Assembly (NCBI RefSeq): GCF_000724485.1
Contig: NZ_CP007739.1
Location: 418,843-482,842, forward strand
DNA from: Bacillus methanolicus MGA3
GTDB taxonomy: Bacteria; Bacillota; Bacilli; Bacillales; Cytobacillaceae
Direction of reading: 5' to 3'
DNA length: 64,000 nucleotides
Shown piece by piece: positions 17,198 to 26,319 of the stretch. A program made the position numbers and the translations under genes. Positions within the stretch are counted from its first letter, which is position 1; every line of letters begins with the position of its first letter. The notes under the pieces are model-generated. The model saw only the letters and a program-made list of their open reading frames with translations. It did not search any database and was not told the origin of the DNA.

Positions 17198-17314
17198 TCA
17201 ATCTAGGTACGTTTCTTTTGGAATAGAAGTTCCTACAATAATTAATAAAATGAACAATACAATAATCAACGCAAAATTAAAGCCAAAGCCACAGTAGCTA
17301 CCAAATCCTACTAT
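17198..17314 (-). pseudogene. YjcZ-family sporulation protein, start codon lost
   Basis: The minus strand reads GFGSYCGFGFNFALIIVLFI then LLIIVGTS, the glycine-rich head and hydrophobic tail of the small YjcZ/SscA-type sporulation proteins. The frame continues for six atypical residues (IPKETYLD) and there is no ATG, GTG or TTG at the expected start, where an ATA stands. An upstream stop closes the frame. It is probably a recent loss. Confidence 0.65.
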
Positions 17315-17405
17315 GTCATATCTTCAATATCCCCAACATATAAATGTTTCACCTATGGCTTTAGCTTTGAAGGAAGAGAGTTGAAAATTACTTGTAATCT
17401 TGAGG

Positions 17406-17419
17406 TTTGCACCAGAACC
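17406..17419 (-). mobile_element. IS6-type terminal repeat, solo
   Basis: TTTGCACCAGAACC, the complement of the terminal repeat. It faces left. With the forward repeat at 16580 it would bound an 840-base unit containing the YjcZ relic. Confidence 0.6.
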
Positions 17420-17557
17420 TTTTACTGTGCCGAATTAGGGGTAAAAGAAAAATACGTATGCTGTACGTTAGAAAAAGAGTGATGGGAGATAGTAAAAATG
17501 AAGTTATATTCTCTTTTCCCTGGTCTCTTATTAAATAAACCTTTTGAGGAGGAAGTA

Positions 17558-18133
17558 ATGAACTGGTACGAAAAACTGAGTCAATATTTTCCGATTGAAG
17601 AGATGAAATCGAAGGAGCATATCGAAGCACTCTTAAAAGAACGAGGGGATATTTACCATAAAGATGAAGGTCCCCACCATGTCATGATGTATGTTGAAAC
17701 AGATAATTTTATATTCATTGATTATTTATTTGTATCAAAAGAGTCAAGAGGGCAGGGACTTGGTCATCAATTAATCGAAAAACTTAAGAAAAAAGATAAA
17801 CCGATTATTCTGGAAGTGGAGCCTGTTGATTATGAGGATAGTGACACAGAAAAAAGATTGCGTTTTTATAAGCGGGAAGGCTTCGAACATGCCCAGTCCA
17901 TCGGTTACCGTCGGCGCTCGTTAGCAACGAACGAAATCAATCAAATGGAAATCTTATATTGGTCGCCAACAGAAGAAAGTGAAGAAAGTATTTTTGAGAA
18001 AATGAAAAAAACATACGAGATGATCCACACATATAAAGATAAGAAATGGTACAGGGAATCTTATGAGCCTGTGGAGAAGGTTTTGACACTCGATAAAAAT
18101 CGCGATGAAGGCGATATATTGGCTGATATATAA
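17558..18133 (+). CDS. GNAT-family N-acetyltransferase
   Basis: The protein has 191 residues from ATG 17558, which follows GAGGAGGAAGT; an earlier in-frame ATG at 17498 lacks a site and adds 20 unrelated residues. The acetyl-CoA motif is VSKESRGQGLGHQLIEKL (Q/RxxGxG/A form RGQGLG), after FIDYLFV. LEVEPVDYEDSDTEKRLRF and FYKREGFEHAQSIGYRR complete the domain. The acceptor is unknown. The gene stands between two IS6-type terminal repeats that face away from it (17406-17419 and 18142-18157). Close relatives are common chromosomal genes in Bacillus. Confidence 0.88.
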   Translation: MNWYEKLSQYFPIEEMKSKEHIEALLKERGDIYHKDEGPHHVMMYVETDNFIFIDYLFVSKESRGQGLGHQLIEKLKKKDKPIILEVEPVDYEDSDTEKRLRFYKREGFEHAQSIGYRRRSLATNEINQMEILYWSPTEESEESIFEKMKKTYEMIHTYKDKKWYRESYEPVEKVLTLDKNRDEGDILADI

Positions 18134-18141
18134 GAAAAAAG

Positions 18142-18548
18142 GGTTCTGGTGCAAAAAGAAGCATTATGTCAATCCTTTTCTGTCAGCTGATAATAAAGTT
18201 TCAATGTTTCTTCCGACAGTCGTTTTCTACGTTCTTCGTTGGAATAGTACTCGATAAATTCAGCCTTTTTCTCTTCGTTAACCCTGTTTACCATTGCGTA
18301 ATATTCTCGGCAATAGTAATACACCAGTTCCGGATTATGCCACATTGTTAACGCCCGAAGTTGCTGACGTGAGGTACAATAAAAACAAGCTTTCTCCATA
18401 TTCTTACCTCTGATCTATCGACACCTCCCTTATATAATAATTATGAAATCTGAGGATTTTTGATTGCAGATAAATTATGTTAACTGGATCTATTAGCAAT
18501 ATTCATAGCTAGAGATTTCATGTTTGATAGATTTTTTACACCAGAACC
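18142..18548. mobile_element. IS6-terminal-repeat-bounded unit carrying a small gene
   Basis: A perfect left terminal repeat GGTTCTGGTGCAAAAA (18142-18157) and an inverted right one (TTTTTACACCAGAACC, 18533-18548, with subterminal TGTTTGATAGA) enclose 407 bases. There is no transposase; the only gene is the 76-residue frame at 18169-18399. The arrangement resembles a mobile insertion cassette moved in trans by an intact IS6-type transposase elsewhere. Confidence 0.6.
18169..18399 (-). CDS. Small cysteine-containing hypothetical protein, 76 aa
   Basis: The frame starts MEKACFYCTSRQQLRALTMW and continues NPELVYYYCREYYAMVNRVN. It has a CxxC and another cysteine, then a charged helical tail ending in YYQLTEKD. 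The ribosome binding site is weak (AGAGGTAAG). It is probably a real cytosolic protein, possibly metal-binding. Its position inside a terminal-repeat-bounded unit suggests that it is passenger DNA. I recognise no family. Confidence 0.5.
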   Translation of the reverse strand: MEKACFYCTSRQQLRALTMWHNPELVYYYCREYYAMVNRVNEEKKAEFIEYYSNEERRKRLSEETLKLYYQLTEKD

Positions 18549-19061
18549 AGTAGCCGGAGGATATACGAGGAGATGGAAAAGGTGATACAAAAAATCAAGA
18601 AGAAAATTATCAGTTAATAAAGAATTATAGAAGCGTACTTTTACGAACAGGTATGAAGAGAAATTTGATATTTAAGGAATATCGTAGGGAAAGATCATCA
18701 ATTCATCATAGGTGTATCAACACCACGTTCTTCTGTTTCTTCACACAATTCTATACAAATTGTTTTAATATCGTCGAAATCAGTACAGGACATATTTTCC
18801 TCTTCTTTCATAATTAATTTGAATTTTCTGGTATTATTATCCAACTTTTATTGAATGTTGTAAACAACTGAAATTTACACATATAAGGGGCTTGTCCTGA
18901 TACGAAGATCTATCAGATTTAGATATAGTGAGCTTTGTTATGAATCAGACATAAAAAGCGTAGAGTAGGAAGAAATGGAATTTGATGATGATATTGTTCC
19001 ACGATGTTATAAAGATATGTGAAAAAGAAGAGTGTTTGTACAAATAACTATTAATTATCAG
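18549..19061. other. Region with fragments only
   Basis: The best frame is on the minus strand at 18698-18793 (MSCTDFDDIKTICIELCEET, 31 residues, with GAGGAAAAT before its ATG), acidic and cysteine-containing, of unknown family. A short plus-strand frame near 18980 (MEFDDDIVPRCYKDM) is of similar character. Neither is a confident gene. Confidence 0.35.
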
Positions 19062-19108
19062 CACAAAAAGAGGTTGGGTATCTAATAGGTGCCCAACCTC
19101 TTTTTGTG
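19062..19108. terminator. Large bidirectional hairpin terminator
   Basis: Seventeen-base perfect arms (CACAAAAAGAGGTTGGG and its complement) around a 13-base loop, with T-runs within the arms. Confidence 0.8.
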
Positions 19109-19171
19109 GACATAATCAGAGACAGAAATTGACGAATTTATGCAGTGATTCGGCTGATAAAAAGTACCTTT

Positions 19172-19290
19172 ATGAATTCAACATAATGAAAACTATGTTG
19201 TATTTTATCGATGGGAATGGTATTCTTTAGATCATAAATTCAACATAGTTTATTAAAAGAGTCCAAAAAATAAATTCAACATAGTTTATA
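19172..19290. repeat. Repeats of AATTCAACATAGTTTA
   Basis: Two exact 19-base copies of TAAATTCAACATAGTTTAT lie at 19235 and 19271. A third GAATTCAACATA at 19174 is followed by its inverted match ACTATGTTG. The region is not coding. It may be a binding-site array or a recombination end. Confidence 0.6.
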
Positions 19291-19305
19291 AAAGGATTTA
19301 GTTTC

Positions 19306-19420
19306 ATAAATTTGAAAATACGTTGACAGATTACTATATTAGGATGAAACACGTCAAAAAAAAAAGCATCTGCGAAAGAGCAGATGTTTTTTTGATAAAA
19401 AGAGAGGGGAATAGATTCAT
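19306..19420. repeat. Repeat family member A (partial)
   Basis: This is a diverged partial copy of the element at 20403, 24976 and 40178: TAGTTTCATAAA, then GAAACACGTCAAAAAA, then the hairpin GCATCTGC/GCAGATG with T-run, then AGGGGAATA. The hairpin also serves as terminator for the minus-strand gene at 19425. Confidence 0.65.
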
Positions 19421-19424
19421 TTAA

Positions 19425-19841
19425 TTATTTCCTTCCAGCACAAGTAACAACTACTCTTGATTTATTTTTTGCTTTAATCAATACTCGATATTTAGTTGAA
19501 GAGCTTTTTGTTGTAGAAGTAATTCTAAAAGGTGTATTCCAGTAAGTTAATTTGTAACCGTAACCAGTAGTAAATTTCCAAGTTCCTCCAACCTTATATT
19601 GAAGATAAACATATACAGATCCAGTTGTGTTTTTCACGTTCACTTCGTGCACAATTTTAGGATAAGAAGTCGTACAAGGACTACTCCCTGCATATGCACC
19701 AGCAGAAAGGGTATTATTATAAGTCGTAGTAGCTGCATAGGCTTCAGACACAGGTGAAAACACTAAAACAAATGCAAAAATCGGAACAAGAATTAGTAAC
19801 AACCATCTTTTAGTAGTTCTTTGTGACAATGCAAAATTCAT
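19425..19841 (-). CDS. Small secreted protein, 138 aa
   Basis: A basic N terminus (SQRTTKRW), a hydrophobic core (LLLILVPIFAFVLVFS) and an AYAAT cleavage site form a signal peptide of about 36 residues. The mature 100-residue part is rich in T, S, Y and K with alternating hydrophobic residues (VYVYLQYKVGGTWKF) and two cysteines (SPCTTS and VTCAG), suggesting a disulfide-closed beta protein. GGGAGGAG precedes the ATG. No family is recognised; an antimicrobial or surface role is possible. Confidence 0.75.
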   Translation of the reverse strand: MNFALSQRTTKRWLLLILVPIFAFVLVFSPVSEAYAATTTYNNTLSAGAYAGSSPCTTSYPKIVHEVNVKNTTGSVYVYLQYKVGGTWKFTTGYGYKLTYWNTPFRITSTTKSSSTKYRVLIKAKNKSRVVVTCAGRK

Positions 19842-20248
19842 TTTTTCACTCCTCCCTTGTTATAATGATTCCAAAAAATTAAAACTAAATTTAAATAAAT
19901 ACAAGGATCAAATGCTGTAATATCAGGGAAAAGTTCTAGTTGAATTTATACTATCAGTTATTTTATTTAAAATTGTTTGGAAAAAAAATCCGAAATTTTA
20001 CCTAAATAATGGATTATACAGTTTATACATTGTTTGAAAAGGAGACTAATTAAATTCTGGTATGGATAAAAGTACACTTCAATTCTTCAGTGAATAATCG
20101 TTCAAAAGGTACTTAATCAAGAAAAAAACGGATGTTTTTTCCTCCATCCGTGAAGCTCAACAGCTGGCAATCCAGCCGGTATGCTCCTGTGCTCATCTAT
20201 TACTCAATCACACCTACTCTTTGAGAAGTTTGCGGATAGCCGTGTTAA
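19842..20248. other. No gene recognised
   Basis: This AT-rich promoter region of the secreted protein is followed by unassigned sequence with a short hairpin (CGGATG-tttttt-CATCCG) near 20131-20150. Confidence 0.4.
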
Positions 20249-20390
20249 TTTCTTTTGTTCTCATGCGATTAGTAGAGGATTGAGCGTTCATGAAGTAGCG
20301 AATCAGGCTGGGCATTACAATATTCACACTACGCTCTTATATACAAATCCGACAAAAGATGAACTTATTCAAAAAATGAATCAATTGTAG
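20249..20390 (+). pseudogene. Tyrosine recombinase, C-terminal fragment
   Basis: The frame reads FFCSHAISRGLSVHEVANQA, then GHYNIHTTLLYTNPTKDEL and a stop. This is the C-terminal catalytic part of an XerC/D-like integrase with H-x-x-x-x-TT-x-x-Y, including the catalytic tyrosine in LLYTNP. The upstream RxxH region is missing. A complementary fragment ending in ITPHDLRHFF lies at 34077-34166. A repeat family copy starts just after the stop. Confidence 0.75.
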
Positions 20391-20402
20391 GGGAAAACGT
20401 AT

Positions 20403-20751
20403 TAGTTTCATAAACTCCATTTTATAAGCTAGTCAGAGAATGTGAAAGAACGTTGATGAATTAATATATATATATATATAATAGGAAGAAACACGTCAAA
20501 AAATGTGCATCTGCCAACGAGCAGATGCTTTTTTAATAAAAAGGGGAATACATTATAAGCTTTGCCAGTTTGACAGATTTATATACATATATTTTATAAA
20601 AGCTATAGCGTTGGATTTTGCAGAGGGGGAGTGTATACAAAAGATATGTTTCATTTCGTAAGAGAGCTAATTTTAGCATACATCTTCATAAAAAACAGGA
20701 ACTTCTCTTCTTTTTATCTTATTTTATCAAGTGACAAACGTATAGAACATG
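20403..20751. repeat. Repeat family member B (about 350 bp, longest copy)
   Basis: The copy begins TAGTTTCATAAACTCCATTT and runs through a TA-repeat, GGAAGAAACACGTCAAAAAA, a hairpin GCATCTGC-caacga-GCAGATGC with T-run, AGCTTTGCCAGTTTGACAGA, GCGTTGGATTTTGCAG, and ends near CAAGTGACAAACGTATAGAA. Copy D (40178) matches throughout and copy C (24976) matches the middle 200 bases. There is no coding frame. Confidence 0.75.
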
Positions 20752-21012
20752 CTTGCCCGGATTGTTGATTGACTTCTTTTGATGATTTGATGATTTGATG
20801 ATTTCACCAAATTGCTGCCATTGCCTGTAGATTTCCTCAAAATCTATATTCTTTTCCAGGCTGATCGTTTCATAATTATTGATCATGGTTTTAACATACT
20901 TCTTATGCTCTTTCCGAAGTATTTTTGGCAATCCTTTTTGCTCCTTTTTTAGCGCCTTTTTAATGTGGGCAGGAGCATCTTCCGGAATCTCAATCCGGGT
21001 TTCCGGTAAGCG
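20719..21012 (-). pseudogene. Fragment of an unidentified plasmid-type protein
   Basis: The frame without a start reads RLPETRIEIPEDAPAHIKKA, LPKILRKEHKKYVKTM and IYRQWQQFGEIIKSS before ending inside repeat copy B. The charged helical pattern looks like real protein. The 3' end appears to have been replaced by the repeat. The family is not recognised. Confidence 0.45.
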
Positions 21013-21100
21013 TTAAATAATGCCCACCTTAGGATTGTTTCGACAAGTCATTTTTATATCAACCATGGCGAGCAAATCTAAAGTGCGGAAAGTAGTAGTT

Positions 21101-21142
21101 ATCAGTATTTCCAAGTTTGATAGATTTTTCGCACCAGAACCT
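21101..21142 (-). mobile_element. IS6-type end, solo
   Basis: Subterminal ATTTCCAAGTTTGATAGA followed by TTTCGCACCAGAACC, the complement of the IS6-type left end. The transposase is absent. Confidence 0.65.
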
Positions 21143-21539
21143 CTGAAAGTTTTAACTTGATGGGCATTTGGCTCTATCCCTCATAAAGTGATTCTATATG
21201 AATTTCAAGCAAAATATCTATTTTGTAAAAATTACCATTTTGCTTCCCTACTAATTACCCCCACAAAACGTTTAATTGGCTTTAATTTTATATTTGGGGA
21301 ATAGAGAAGTCATTTTAATGCATGATATGCATTCTCAGTCTATCCAAGCGACTGTGCTGCGATTATTCAAAAATTGAAAGAGAAAGGATATGTGTTTGAA
21401 ACGTACAACGAGTGAGAACATTTTAGTTTGAATTTTTTGCGTGATAATCGCTTGTAGCAATAAGTTAAGTTGGAAGCAACCACTTATTAGCATATTTTAT
21501 GTTTGCACAAGAACAATATAAAAGGAGTAATCCCAAAAA
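21143..21539. other. Upstream region of the polysaccharide gene
   Basis: No gene is seen apart from short frames. A fragment near 21370 reads AIIQKLKEKGYVFETYNE, possibly the tail of a lost polysaccharide deacetylase (typical ending AIIxxLKxKGYxFVT). Confidence 0.4.
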
Positions 21540-24500
21540 ATGATAAAGAAAGAAAGGAAACAAGAGAAAGCAGCGCCTAGATTTATATTTTATGATGCTA
21601 AAGGAAGAAGGAAAGTATTTTTTAAATGGTTTCTATGTCTCACAATAATCATTATGGTTATTGTTTTTTATTTTTTCTTTCGAAGTATTTTTTCAACTGC
21701 GAATCTCCCATATACAGAATTATTTCCAAATCAAGATAAAAAAGTTGTATCTATTGATGAAAAACTAAGTAATCAACAGCTACAGAAAGAATTAAAAAAT
21801 GAAAAATCCAAGTACTCTAATGCCCAAATAGGCTACACGAAACACTCCCAAAGTTCAGGTGCTAATAGCAAGCAGCCTAAAGAAATCTATGGTTTCTATG
21901 TAAACTGGGATGAAAATAGTACCACCTCTTTAAAAGAGAATATCAGTTCACTAACCATGTTAGTACCAGAATGGTTTCATTTAAATGCAGATTTGACAAT
22001 TAGTAGTGAGATTAAACCTGACATTATAAGGTTAGCGAAAGCAAATCATGTAAAAATTATGCCTTTAATCAACAATTTTACCCAAAAGGGTTCTGGTCCT
22101 GATGGAGCAGTTATTCATAAGTTGCTGCAAGCTCCAGCCAATGTACAGATAAAATTTATTAATGATTTGGTAAAACAAATCGAAGCTAATCAATTTGCGG
22201 GCATTAATATCGACTTTGAGTCAATACCTGAGGAAGATCGAAATGAATTAACAAATTTCATGAAAAAACTTGCTGCTGTGTTTCATCGACATCATTTGCT
22301 TGTGACACAAGATGTCCCTGCTGCTGATAATACCTTTGATTATAGGGCATTATCCAAAGAAGTAGATCGTATGATTGTGATGATGTACGATGAACACTAT
22401 CAAGGGGGGGATCCTGGACCGATCGCTTCTAATAAATGGTTTGAGGATACGCTAAATCATTTAGATATTCCTTCAGAAAAACTTATCGTTGCTTTCGGTA
22501 ACTATGGATATGATTGGGTGATAGACAGTAAAGTCCCTTCTAAGCCTTTAATTTTCTCAGACATCATGGAAATGGTTCATAATTCACATTTAAAAATTCA
22601 ATGGGATAAGATAAGCGGGAACCCTTATGTCCGATATAAAGAAGGAGCGCACGAACATATTGTTTGGTTTTTAGACGGTGTCACTTTTTACAATCAAATG
22701 AAAATTGCATTGGAATATGATACAAAAGGATTTGCGTTCTGGAGATTGGGAGCAGAAGATCCTACTGTTTGGAAACTACTAAAGGATCCTAAAAAGATAC
22801 AGAGCAACATCAGTCTATTGCATGAAATTGCTAGCAATAATCGAGTGAATTATTCTGGTCAAGGTGAGATCTTAAGGATTACAAATGTCGGCCAAAACGG
22901 CTTCAGAGACTTCCAAGTAGACAAAGATGGTTATCTTACAGATGAAGTGTATCGGTCCTTCCCAGAATCATATCAAGTTCAACGCTACGGACAACCAAAG
23001 GAAAAACAAGTAGTACTAACATTTGATGACGGTCCTGATCCTAGGTACACGCCGAAAATCCTGGATATATTGAAAAAATTTAAGATAAAAGCCGATTTCT
23101 TTATAGTAGGAGAAAATGCTGAATTACACACCGATATTATTAAAAGAATGTACAGAGAAGGACATGAAATTGGCAATCATACTTTCACACATCCTAACGT
23201 AGCAGATACTTCTCCACTGCGCACAAAACTAGAGTTGAATACAACTCAGCGACTAATTCAGGAAGCAACCGGCCACTCCACAGTTTTATTTAGGCCGCCA
23301 TATGAAGCAGATGCTGAACCGTATACAGCAAGTGAGATACTTCCTATTCTGCGCGCCCAAGATATGAACTATATAATGGTTGGAGAAAAAGTTGACCCTG
23401 AAGACTGGACCCAACCATCAACGAATGAATTGGTAAAACGTGTTCTTACATCTATTTACAATGGTCAGGGACATGTTATTCTCCTTCATGATGCGGGCGG
23501 TGATCGTACTCATACGGTAGAGGCGCTGCCCATTATTATTAAAGACCTTAAAAAGCACGGTTATCGTTTTGTGACAGTTTCAGAGTTGATGGGTAAAAAA
23601 CGGGATGATGTGATGCCTTCCGTTCACCCTGCTGATAAACCATATTTACTTTACAACCGGGCTGTTTTTTCAGGAATAGGATATTTTTATCACACGTTAA
23701 CGATTATTTTTTATATTGCTATTGGATTAGGGATTTTCCGACTCTTATTTTTAATTTATTTTGCGTTTAAGCAAAGAAAAAAAGCCGCATCCCGTTCCTT
23801 TATTCATTCTACTTATCAACCTTTCGTAAGTGTTGTTATAGCGGCGTATAATGAAGAAAAGGTTATCGCCAAGACGATTCGATCTATTTTGGATAGTGAT
23901 TACCCGAATTTTGAAGTCATTATTGTCGATGATGGCTCGCAAGATGATACTTCAAAAGTAGTCCAAGAAATATGTAATGAACATCCTAACGTTCGTTTAA
24001 TCCAAAAAGAAAACGGCGGTAAAGCATCTGCAATGAATCTAGGGTTCCAAAAATCACGAGGGGAAATTGTTATTTCTTTAGATGCTGACACCATTATTGC
24101 TCAAGATGCTATTTCTTTAATGGTTAGACATTTTGAAGAGCCTAACGTAGCCGCAGTGTCAGGCAATGTGAAAGTGGGGAATAGACGAAATCTGTTGACC
24201 ACATGGCAACATGTTGAATACATCACAGGCTTTAATTTAGAGCGCAGAGCCTTTGATGAGTTAAACTGCATTACCGTAGTTCCTGGGGCTATCGGAGCAT
24301 GGCATAAAAAACGCGTGAAAGAAGCAGGATTTTTCAATGAAGATACATTAGCGGAGGATACGGATCTTACCCTAATACTTTTGCGTCAAGGACATCGAAT
24401 TGTTTATGAAGAAAAAGCATATGCCTATACGGAGTCGCCTGAAGATGTGAAAAGTCTAATTAAACAGCGATATCGTTGGTCGTATGGAACACTCCAGTGT

Positions 24501-24932
24501 CTGTGGAAGCATCGAAAAGCCTTATTTAATGTAAAGCATAAATCATTAGGATTTATTGCATTACCAAATATGTGGCTGTTCCAATATATTTCACAATCGA
24601 TTTCCCCATTAGCAGATTTTTTAATGGTTATGGGTATATTTAGCAGCCATCCGTTAAAAGTTCTAGGATTTTATCTTTTATTCTTAGTAATGGATCTGCT
24701 TGCTTCATTCTTTGCCTTTAAATTAGAAAAAGAAAATCCTAAACCATTAATCTGGTTAATTTTACAACGCTTTATTTATCGACAATTGATGACTTATGTT
24801 GTAATCAAATCTGTATTTTCTACTATTCAAGGAATAGAGGTAGGATGGAATAAACTAAAGCGAATGGGAAGTGTTGAGCAATCCCTTGGACTGAAAGAAG
24901 AATATGAACAGAAGCGAAAATTCATTTCATAA
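21540..24932 (+). CDS. Trifunctional GH18 / polysaccharide deacetylase / GT2 synthase (PgaB-PgaC fusion type)
   Basis: The protein has 1130 residues. An N-terminal membrane segment is at about 30-50. A GH18-like domain follows (EIYGFYVNWDE at 118; GINIDFESIPEEDR with the D-x-E acid pair near 225). A NodB deacetylase domain spans about 490-655 (TFDDGPDPRYTP, HTFTHPN, RPPYEADAE, VILLHDAGG). Two membrane segments and a GT2 domain begin near 760 (VVIAAYNEE, VDDGSQDDT, SLDADT, AEDTDL, QRYRWSYGT), with further C-terminal membrane helices. All key residues are present. The GT2 domain should polymerise an amino sugar such as N-acetylglucosamine, the NodB domain deacetylate it and the GH18 domain trim it, as in poly-GlcNAc biofilm polysaccharide. 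AAAAGGAG precedes the ATG. Confidence 0.92.
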   Translation: MIKKERKQEKAAPRFIFYDAKGRRKVFFKWFLCLTIIIMVIVFYFFFRSIFSTANLPYTELFPNQDKKVVSIDEKLSNQQLQKELKNEKSKYSNAQIGYTKHSQSSGANSKQPKEIYGFYVNWDENSTTSLKENISSLTMLVPEWFHLNADLTISSEIKPDIIRLAKANHVKIMPLINNFTQKGSGPDGAVIHKLLQAPANVQIKFINDLVKQIEANQFAGINIDFESIPEEDRNELTNFMKKLAAVFHRHHLLVTQDVPAADNTFDYRALSKEVDRMIVMMYDEHYQGGDPGPIASNKWFEDTLNHLDIPSEKLIVAFGNYGYDWVIDSKVPSKPLIFSDIMEMVHNSHLKIQWDKISGNPYVRYKEGAHEHIVWFLDGVTFYNQMKIALEYDTKGFAFWRLGAEDPTVWKLLKDPKKIQSNISLLHEIASNNRVNYSGQGEILRITNVGQNGFRDFQVDKDGYLTDEVYRSFPESYQVQRYGQPKEKQVVLTFDDGPDPRYTPKILDILKKFKIKADFFIVGENAELHTDIIKRMYREGHEIGNHTFTHPNVADTSPLRTKLELNTTQRLIQEATGHSTVLFRPPYEADAEPYTASEILPILRAQDMNYIMVGEKVDPEDWTQPSTNELVKRVLTSIYNGQGHVILLHDAGGDRTHTVEALPIIIKDLKKHGYRFVTVSELMGKKRDDVMPSVHPADKPYLLYNRAVFSGIGYFYHTLTIIFYIAIGLGIFRLLFLIYFAFKQRKKAASRSFIHSTYQPFVSVVIAAYNEEKVIAKTIRSILDSDYPNFEVIIVDDGSQDDTSKVVQEICNEHPNVRLIQKENGGKASAMNLGFQKSRGEIVISLDADTIIAQDAISLMVRHFEEPNVAAVSGNVKVGNRRNLLTTWQHVEYITGFNLERRAFDELNCITVVPGAIGAWHKKRVKEAGFFNEDTLAEDTDLTLILLRQGHRIVYEEKAYAYTESPEDVKSLIKQRYRWSYGTLQCLWKHRKALFNVKHKSLGFIALPNMWLFQYISQSISPLADFLMVMGIFSSHPLKVLGFYLLFLVMDLLASFFAFKLEKENPKPLIWLILQRFIYRQLMTYVVIKSVFSTIQGIEVGWNKLKRMGSVEQSLGLKEEYEQKRKFIS

Positions 24933-24975
24933 GTCAGAAACTGTCGTAAACCTATCCTATAAATTTAAGAAATAA

Positions 24976-25190
24976 TTCTAGGAAGAAACACGTCAAAAAA
25001 AGTGCATCTGCCAACGAGCAGATGCTTTTTTAATAAAAAGGGGAATACATTATATGCTTTGCCAGTTTGACAGATTTATATACATATTTTTTAAAAAGCT
25101 ATAGCGTTGGATTTAGCAGTGAATGAGGGGGAGTGCATACAAAAGATATGTTTCATTTCGTTAGAGATCTAACTCTCGTCTAAGCACTAA
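24976..25190. repeat. Repeat family member C
   Basis: TAGGAAGAAACACGTCAAAA, the hairpin GCATCTGC-caacga-GCAGATGC with T-run, TTTGCCAGTTTGACAGA, AAGCTATAGCGTTGGATTTA and AAAGATATGTTTCATTTCGT match copies B and D closely. It directly follows the polysaccharide gene, whose terminator it supplies. Copies B and C flank that gene in direct orientation. Confidence 0.75.
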
Positions 25191-25366
25191 TCCTTACTAA
25201 TTTATTTCATAAATCAATGATTAGCAAAGAAAACTTCTATTTAAAGCGTTTACATGAAGATAAACGGATGTTTTTTACTTATTTTTCGTTAAAAAGGCGT
25301 CTTTACAATGATTTTATGTAGGAGTATGATTGTATCAAATTTAATAAAATCATCATTTACCTTTAG

Positions 25367-25574
25367 TCGCTGAATCCTAATAGGAACGGGGGAACCAACT
25401 GTGGTGCCTCTTGGGTCCACATGGGGTGAATCTCCTTCAGAATCTGCATGGAATCTGAAGGAGTAGGGTGACTCTCAGCACCCGAATCCGTCAGCTAACT
25501 TCGTAAGCGTCGTGAGAGGAGGTTATTTGTTGTGCCTAAAAAGCCAACAGGTATAACCACCTGTTGGTTTTTTG
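25367..25574 (+). promoter_or_regulatory. ydaO/yuaA c-di-AMP riboswitch with intrinsic terminator
   Basis: The conserved ydaO elements are present in order: CGCTGAATCCTAATAGGAAC, GGGGGAACCAA, GGGTGAATC, a variable hairpin (TCCTTCAGA...TCTGAAGGA), TAGGGTGACTCTCAGCACCC, GAATCCGTCAGCTAACTTCG and TAAGCG. A terminator CCAACAGGT...ACCTGTTGG plus T-run follows at 25544-25574. Binding of c-di-AMP stops transcription of potassium uptake genes when potassium is ample. The downstream genes are a decayed kdpFA and an intact kimA, which fits. Confidence 0.95.
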
Positions 25575-25866
25575 TGTTAAAAAAAGATATTTTCCCAATA
25601 TAATGACTTATTTTTATCAAATTGGAAAATTATAAAGAAGAATATCATGAGTGGAATTGAGTTTAGGGAGATTTGCAGAGAACTGGTTAACTTATTTAAA
25701 AAGAATCAATGAGTGAGGGTTGGAAAAGCGGTAAAGATTGTAAAGGTTTCTCTCTCCACAGAAGATCTGTTAATTATTGAGCTAAACGATAATTGATAAA
25801 AGTGGAACCAAACATCTTGCAGTTCGACTCAGATGGAGCATTTGTCAATAAAAAGTAGAGGAAGTC
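25575..25866. other. Leader between riboswitch and kdp relic
   Basis: No gene is recognised; stops are in all frames. It is probably part of the original transcript leader. Confidence 0.4.
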
Positions 25867-26240
25867 ATGGGGGATATTGCGATGATCGCATTATTAGTCG
25901 CAACTTTTGCTTTATTTTAAGGATTTACGATTTGGTGTGATCAGTCGAGGAGAAGAGCGATGACCTGTGCTTCAACTGGTTTAGCTGTAGCAATTGCCAT
26001 CATTCATGCTCTGTTCAGAAGAGAGAAAGTGATCGGAAATTTTTATCAAGATTTTGTTAAGGCGAACGTTCGTGTTCTGTTCCCATTTGCCGTAGTGGTT
26101 ACACTTCTACTGGTTGCACTGGGTGTACCACAAACGTTAGCTTCTAGCACGACAGTTACCACATTAGAAGTAAAGCTCAGACAATAGCTATGGGACCTGT
26201 TGCTTCACTGGAGTCGATCAAGCACTTAGGCACTAATGGT
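25867..26240 (+). pseudogene. kdpA: Decayed kdpF-kdpA (potassium ATPase subunits)
   Basis: A short KdpF-like peptide (MGDIAMIALLVATFALF) comes first. After a deletion, a KdpA segment reads STGLAVAIAIIHALFRRE, GNFYQDFVKANVRVLFPF and LGVPQTL, and in a shifted frame [20 protein letters not shown] followed by GG, the selectivity-filter region (GPVASQEAIKxLGTNGGG) of KdpA. kdpB and kdpC are missing. It lies between the c-di-AMP riboswitch and kimA, so it was probably the first operon member. Confidence 0.8.
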
Positions 26241-26319
26241 GGAAATAGCATAGTAATCTAACTGATTTTACTTAAATAATTATGTAAATCCATTATTGTA
26301 TTCATGGAGGAATTATGGA

